8,780 bases of DNA from the NCBI GenBank assembly GCA_023301785.1, contig JALZUF010000196.1:1-8780 (forward strand), given 5' to 3'. A program made the position numbers and the translations under genes. Under the pieces are notes generated by a model. The model made no database searches. It worked only from the letters and a program-made list of their open reading frames with translations, and was not told where the DNA came from. Positions 6,517-8,780 of this stretch are shown one piece after another (the first letter of the stretch is position 1; each line of letters opens with the position of its first letter). This DNA comes from Alphaproteobacteria bacterium (GTDB taxonomy: Bacteria; Pseudomonadota; Alphaproteobacteria; Micavibrionales; Micavibrionaceae).

Positions 6517-7137
6517 TTATGATACTGGTGCATCGATTTTTACAGGTAAGTCCGCTGCGATGGGCTCATCGTCCAACATCTCAATCATACCGCTTGGTTG
6601 AACAGAGAAATTGGCAATAAACAAAGCATTTGAATAGTAAACAACGGCATCACACATCCAATTACCACTATCGTCTTTATTCTCGTAACTTGCTTCACGA
6701 ACGGTGCCTTCGATAACCATACGCGTCTTATCGTCTAGTTTCTTCGGAACGTAAGTATCTTCCATGCTTTCCGCAATTAAGAACGGACCTTCTTCGCCAC
6801 GCACAAAGAAACAGAAAAAACGTAAATAATCCAATACGTTATCATCAGTAATCTTGATGGGCGCTTTGGCATTTACTTCGTGAATTGGCGGAGATGTTCC
6901 ATTTAACCAATAAAGGTTACCTTGGTCCGTTAAGTAGTAGATAAATAGGTTTTTTGGCGTCCATGCGGGATCTTTTACGCGAATTAAAGCGACTTGATCA
7001 TAAAAAGGCAGTGGGCGCCATTCAACGCGCGTTGTTTTGTCCGTCACGCTGTATTTGTCGCCAATAGGGTTAATCTGCTCTAGAAACCCTGTTAATTCTT
7101 CACCTTGGACAGGATTCCAGTTATTATCCATATACAT
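6517..7137 (-). CDS. Conserved-looking soluble protein of unknown function
   Basis: I do not recognise this 206-residue protein. It has no signal peptide or membrane span with the start chosen here. The middle is rich in aromatic residues and strands ('FIYYLTDQGNLYWLNGTSPPIHEVN'), followed by 'ITDDNVLDYLRFFCFFVRGEEGPFLI', a compact stretch that looks like a conserved core. A second beta-rich part ('MVIEGTVREASY', 'DAVVYYSNALFIANFSVQPSGMIEML') precedes an acidic, proline-containing tail. The frame is open upstream to a TTG at 7269, but ATG at 7137 is chosen because AAAGGA (7148-7153, minus strand) lies 10 nt before it and no such site precedes the earlier candidates; a second ATG at 7131 is possible. 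It is divergent from rpmH and lies upstream of the five-module T4BSS-like gene on the same strand (155-bp gap), so co-transcription is possible but not shown. Confidence 0.78.
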   Translation of the reverse strand: MYMDNNWNPVQGEELTGFLEQINPIGDKYSVTDKTTRVEWRPLPFYDQVALIRVKDPAWTPKNLFIYYLTDQGNLYWLNGTSPPIHEVNAKAPIKITDDNVLDYLRFFCFFVRGEEGPFLIAESMEDTYVPKKLDDKTRMVIEGTVREASYENKDDSGNWMCDAVVYYSNALFIANFSVQPSGMIEMLDDEPIAADLPVKIDAPVS

Positions 7138-7147
7138 ATGTAAAAAG

Positions 7148-7153
7148 TCCTTT
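7148..7153 (-). promoter_or_regulatory. Ribosome binding site that decides the start of the 206-residue gene
   Basis: AAAGGA on the minus strand ends 10 nt before the ATG at 7137. It is the only clear Shine-Dalgarno match in the region and argues against the longer, hydrophobic N-terminal extension to the TTG at 7269. Confidence 0.6.
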
Positions 7154-7178
7154 AAAAACCAAATTTTGAATAGAATAA

Positions 7179-7194
7179 GTGTTTGATAAAACAC
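7179..7194. repeat. Short inverted repeat upstream of the 206-residue gene
   Basis: GTGTTT (7179-7184) and AAACAC (7189-7194) form a perfect 6-bp inverted repeat with a 4-nt centre (GATA). It lies 42-57 nt upstream of the ATG at 7137. It may be an operator or a leader hairpin. The only promoter-like pair nearby on the minus strand is weak (TTGTGA at 7233-7238, CATTAT at 7211-7216, 16-bp spacer). Confidence 0.3.
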
Positions 7195-7288
7195 CCAATC
7201 ATCATGGAACATAATGACATTTTGAGCGTAAATCACAAGGGTTAATAATATCTTAAATAGACAGAACAAACAAATTTTAATCTATAAA

Positions 7289-7317
7289 TTGACAAACCGG
7301 AATAAAATCCCTATAAA
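7289..7317 (+). promoter_or_regulatory. Strong sigma70-type promoter of rpmH
   Basis: TTGACA (7289-7294, perfect -35) and TATAAA (7312-7317, five of six) are separated by exactly 17 bp. The predicted start point near 7324 leaves a leader of about 50 nt before rpmH. This probably drives rpmH, rnpA and yidD together. Confidence 0.82.
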
Positions 7318-7373
7318 ACGCCTCTAGAACAACTTAATTAAAGATATATTGCCCAGATCGACAGGAGATCGCC

Positions 7374-7508
7374 ATGAAACGTACATTCCAACCTAGTAAA
7401 CTCGTTCGTAAACGCCGTCACGGTTTTCGTTCACGTATGGCAACAAAAAACGGTCAACGCATATTATCAGCACGCCGTGCCAAAGGTCGTAAGCGCTTAA
7501 GCGCTTAA
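7374..7508 (+). CDS. rpmH: 50S ribosomal protein L34
   Basis: The protein has 44 residues, the usual length, and is very basic. It begins MKRTFQPSKLVRKRRHGFR, continues with RMATKNGQRIL, and ends ARRAKGRKRLSA, all hallmarks of bL34 of the large ribosomal subunit. The SKLVRKRRHGFR core and the LSA end resemble alphaproteobacterial rather than gammaproteobacterial forms. A strong Shine-Dalgarno, AGGAG (7363-7367), lies 6 nt before the ATG, the best in the window. The gene heads the usual rpmH-rnpA-yidD-yidC block and directly follows the strong promoter at 7289-7317. Confidence 0.98.
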   Translation: MKRTFQPSKLVRKRRHGFRSRMATKNGQRILSARRAKGRKRLSA

Positions 7509-7564
7509 TTTCCGACTTGTTCGCATAATATAGCGGCCAAGCTTGATGAAAGTGGTCCGTATCT

Positions 7565-7939
7565 ATGTTTGCCTCAAAAAATAATGTTAAATCTATTGCG
7601 CGATTAAGATCGCGCGCACAATTTTTACGTGTCCAATCCCATAAAACTAAATGGGTCTCAAAAGGCTTAATCATTGAGATTAGGCCTAATGAAGACGCCG
7701 GTATTCATTTCGGCATAACCGTAAGTAAGCGCGTTAGTAAATTAGCAGTGACCCGTAACCGTGTAAAAAGACGCCTTCGCGCTGTTGTATATGATGTGCT
7801 GCCTGACTATGTGGCTCAACATTACGATATTGTTGTTATTGGGCGCGCCACAACGCAAGCGCGTGAGTATGAAGATTTACGAAACGATCTACGTTGGTGT
7901 CTAAAAAAGCTAAATATCTTGCCTGATATAAAATCATGA
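7565..7939 (+). CDS. rnpA: Ribonuclease P protein component
   Basis: The protein has 124 residues, a normal length. It is the protein subunit of RNase P, which binds the RNA component and the 5' leader of precursor tRNA and aids 5' maturation. The RNR signature is intact in 'AVTRNRVKRRLR' (residues 61-72, R64-N65-R66), preceded by 'FGITVSKRVSKLAV' and followed by a helical C-terminal part with 'YDIVVIGRATT'. ATG at 7565 is the only usual start after an in-frame stop at 7547, though its Shine-Dalgarno is weak. It lies 56 nt after rpmH and overlaps yidD by 4 nt (ATGA). Confidence 0.96.
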   Translation: MFASKNNVKSIARLRSRAQFLRVQSHKTKWVSKGLIIEIRPNEDAGIHFGITVSKRVSKLAVTRNRVKRRLRAVVYDVLPDYVAQHYDIVVIGRATTQAREYEDLRNDLRWCLKKLNILPDIKS

Positions 7940-8172
7940 AATTTCTGATTATCAAGCTCATTCAAATTTATATGAAGGCAGTGTCACCGTTAATGGGCGC
8001 TAGCTGCCGTTTTTACCCCACTTGTTCGCATTACACAATGGAAGCCATTGAAAAACATGGTGTCATAAAGGGTCTTTATTACGGTGTTCGCCGTATTATG
8101 AAATGCCAACCTTATTATAATGGGAAATTTGAAGATCCTGTGCCGCCATTAAAATGTAAAGAGCGCAAGTAA
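7936..8172 (+). CDS. yidD: Membrane protein insertion efficiency factor YidD
   Basis: The protein has 78 residues, within the family's range. YidD is a small membrane-associated protein that assists insertion of inner-membrane proteins together with YidC. The family hallmark 'CRFYPTCSHY' is at residues 24-33, with an amphipathic N-terminal helix (MKFLIIKLIQIYMKAVSPLMG) and the later 'RRIMKCQPYYNGKFEDPVPP'. The usual G-G-x-D-P-V-P is here G-K-F-E-D-P-V-P. The ATG overlaps the rnpA stop codon (ATGA) and has no Shine-Dalgarno of its own, so translation is likely coupled to rnpA. Confidence 0.96.
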   Translation: MKFLIIKLIQIYMKAVSPLMGASCRFYPTCSHYTMEAIEKHGVIKGLYYGVRRIMKCQPYYNGKFEDPVPPLKCKERK

Positions 8173-8178
8173 ACACCG

Positions 8179-8207
8179 TTGCAACGATGCGGGGCATCGG
8201 CTATAAA
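8179..8207 (+). promoter_or_regulatory. Candidate yidC promoter with a dyad in the spacer
   Basis: TTGCAA (8179-8184) and TATAAA (8202-8207) are 17 bp apart in the 72-nt gap before yidC. The spacer contains a perfect inverted repeat, CGATGC-GGG-GCATCG (8185-8199). The -35 is only a four-of-six match, and the dyad could instead be an RNA hairpin that processes or attenuates the yidD-yidC transcript. No T-run follows it, so it is not a standard terminator. Confidence 0.35.
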
Positions 8208-8244
8208 TTCCCAATCATAAAGCTTTCAAACAGGTATTATTTCT

Positions 8245-8780
8245 ATGCAAGATAAAAACAAAATGCACCCAGACGATCTGCGCAATCTAATTGTGTTCGG
8301 CGCAATCTCTTTATTGATGTGGTTGGCCTACAGCCATTTCATCCTAGAGCCACAGAAAAAACAAATGTTGGAAGCACGCCAAGTTGCTAAACAAACGGCG
8401 ATCATGGCACAAACAGAAGCTGGCTTTGCAGATCAAGAACGTGACCGTGCAGAAATAATCACAGAGCAAAAAGCACAAGCAACAAGAATTGATATTGAAA
8501 CCAGTGAAGTTTTTGGAACGATTAACTTAGTTGGTGCGCGTTTGGATGATTTGTCTTTGAAAGAATATTTTCAAACGGTTGAACGTATTGATAACTCGGT
8601 TGTTTTATATCCACGTAATACGGCACATCCACATTATATTGAAAATGGTTGGGCATCGCCAGATAAAAACTTAAAATTACCAAACACAAAAACGCGTTGG
8701 CAAGTTGTTGGGAATGAGAAGTTAACCCCAAGTACACCTGTGACATTACAATGGAACAACGGGCAACGTGTAACGTTCGA
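8245..8780 (+). CDS. yidC: Membrane protein insertase YidC (Oxa1 family), N-terminal part
   Basis: The right end is cut by the window; about 178 residues are visible. YidC inserts and folds inner-membrane proteins, alone or with SecYEG. The visible part has the usual start 'DDLRNLIVFGAISLLMWLAYSHFI' with the first membrane span at about residues 14-33. A charged, glutamine- and alanine-rich linker follows (about 36-80). The start of the periplasmic P1 domain comes next, with the family motif 'INLVGARLDDLSLKEYFQT' at about 93-111. The catalytic five-helix core lies beyond the window. An AGG (8232-8234) lies 10 nt before the ATG. It follows yidD after 72 nt. Confidence 0.94.
   Translation, partial: MQDKNKMHPDDLRNLIVFGAISLLMWLAYSHFILEPQKKQMLEARQVAKQTAIMAQTEAGFADQERDRAEIITEQKAQATRIDIETSEVFGTINLVGARLDDLSLKEYFQTVERIDNSVVLYPRNTAHPHYIENGWASPDKNLKLPNTKTRWQVVGNEKLTPSTPVTLQWNNGQRVTF

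Noticed and set aside
7124..7132. TTATCCATA, one mismatch from a DnaA box, considered because rpmH is near the origin in many bacteria.
   Set aside because: It is a single imperfect site within a coding region, with no cluster and no dnaA gene in view.
7138..7269. N-terminal extension of the 206-residue protein to a TTG at 7269, adding a hydrophobic stretch.
   Set aside because: The early start is TTG with no Shine-Dalgarno, while AAAGGA precedes the ATG at 7137; the extra residues look like translated AT-rich leader DNA.
7491..7508. Overlapping palindromes GCGCTTAAGCGC and TTAAGCGCTTAA at the end of rpmH.
   Set aside because: They are explained by the codons for the conserved K-R-L-S-A end of L34, and no T-run follows to make a terminator.
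7393..7674. Minus-strand open frame of 93 codons across rpmH and rnpA.
   Set aside because: It lies antisense to two certain genes and has no recognisable protein features.
8522..8746. Minus-strand open frame of 74 codons opposite yidC.
   Set aside because: It is antisense to a clear YidC coding region with the family motif in frame.

Overview
The window looks like chromosome of an alphaproteobacterium with fairly AT-rich DNA. The strongest lineage clue is the ribosomal protein L34 sequence, which has the alpha-type 'SKLVRKRRHGFR...RMAT' core and an LSA end. It is followed by rnpA, yidD and yidC in the order usual for bacterial chromosomes. I cannot name the genus. A host- or prey-associated lineage is plausible only because a type IVB secretion system (Dot/Icm, T4BSS) is present.

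Left part (1-4693, plus strand): the end of a Dot/Icm core gene cluster. It holds the C-terminus of a small IcmD/IcmC-family membrane protein, then IcmJ (DotN, a zinc-binding partner of the coupling complex), then IcmB (DotO, the VirB4-class ATPase). An unrecognised single-pass membrane protein overlaps the end of icmB. The order icmD-icmJ-icmB is that of Legionella and of the R64 transfer genes traR-traT-traU. The last gene sits where Legionella carries icmF (tphA), but I see no resemblance to it.

Middle part (4700-7137, minus strand): a convergent pair. The upstream gene encodes a 206-residue soluble protein I do not recognise. The downstream gene encodes a 553-residue secreted or membrane protein with a signal peptide and about five tandem copies of the IcmC/IcmD-type two-helix module. 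Three copies keep a K-E-H-V-E-[NE]-P signature that is also in the small protein at the left edge. In its leader lies a perfect 18-bp palindrome containing TTGAT-N4-ATCAA, the FNR/FixK-type half-site arrangement.

Right part (7289-8780, plus strand): a housekeeping block with a strong sigma70-type promoter, rpmH, rnpA, yidD (4-nt overlap with rnpA) and the first part of yidC, cut by the window edge.

The item most worth following up is the five-module IcmC/IcmD-like protein next to the T4BSS core genes, with its possible oxygen- or redox-linked operator. I found no tRNA or rRNA genes, CRISPR arrays or insertion sequences, and no gene-free stretch longer than 300 bases.
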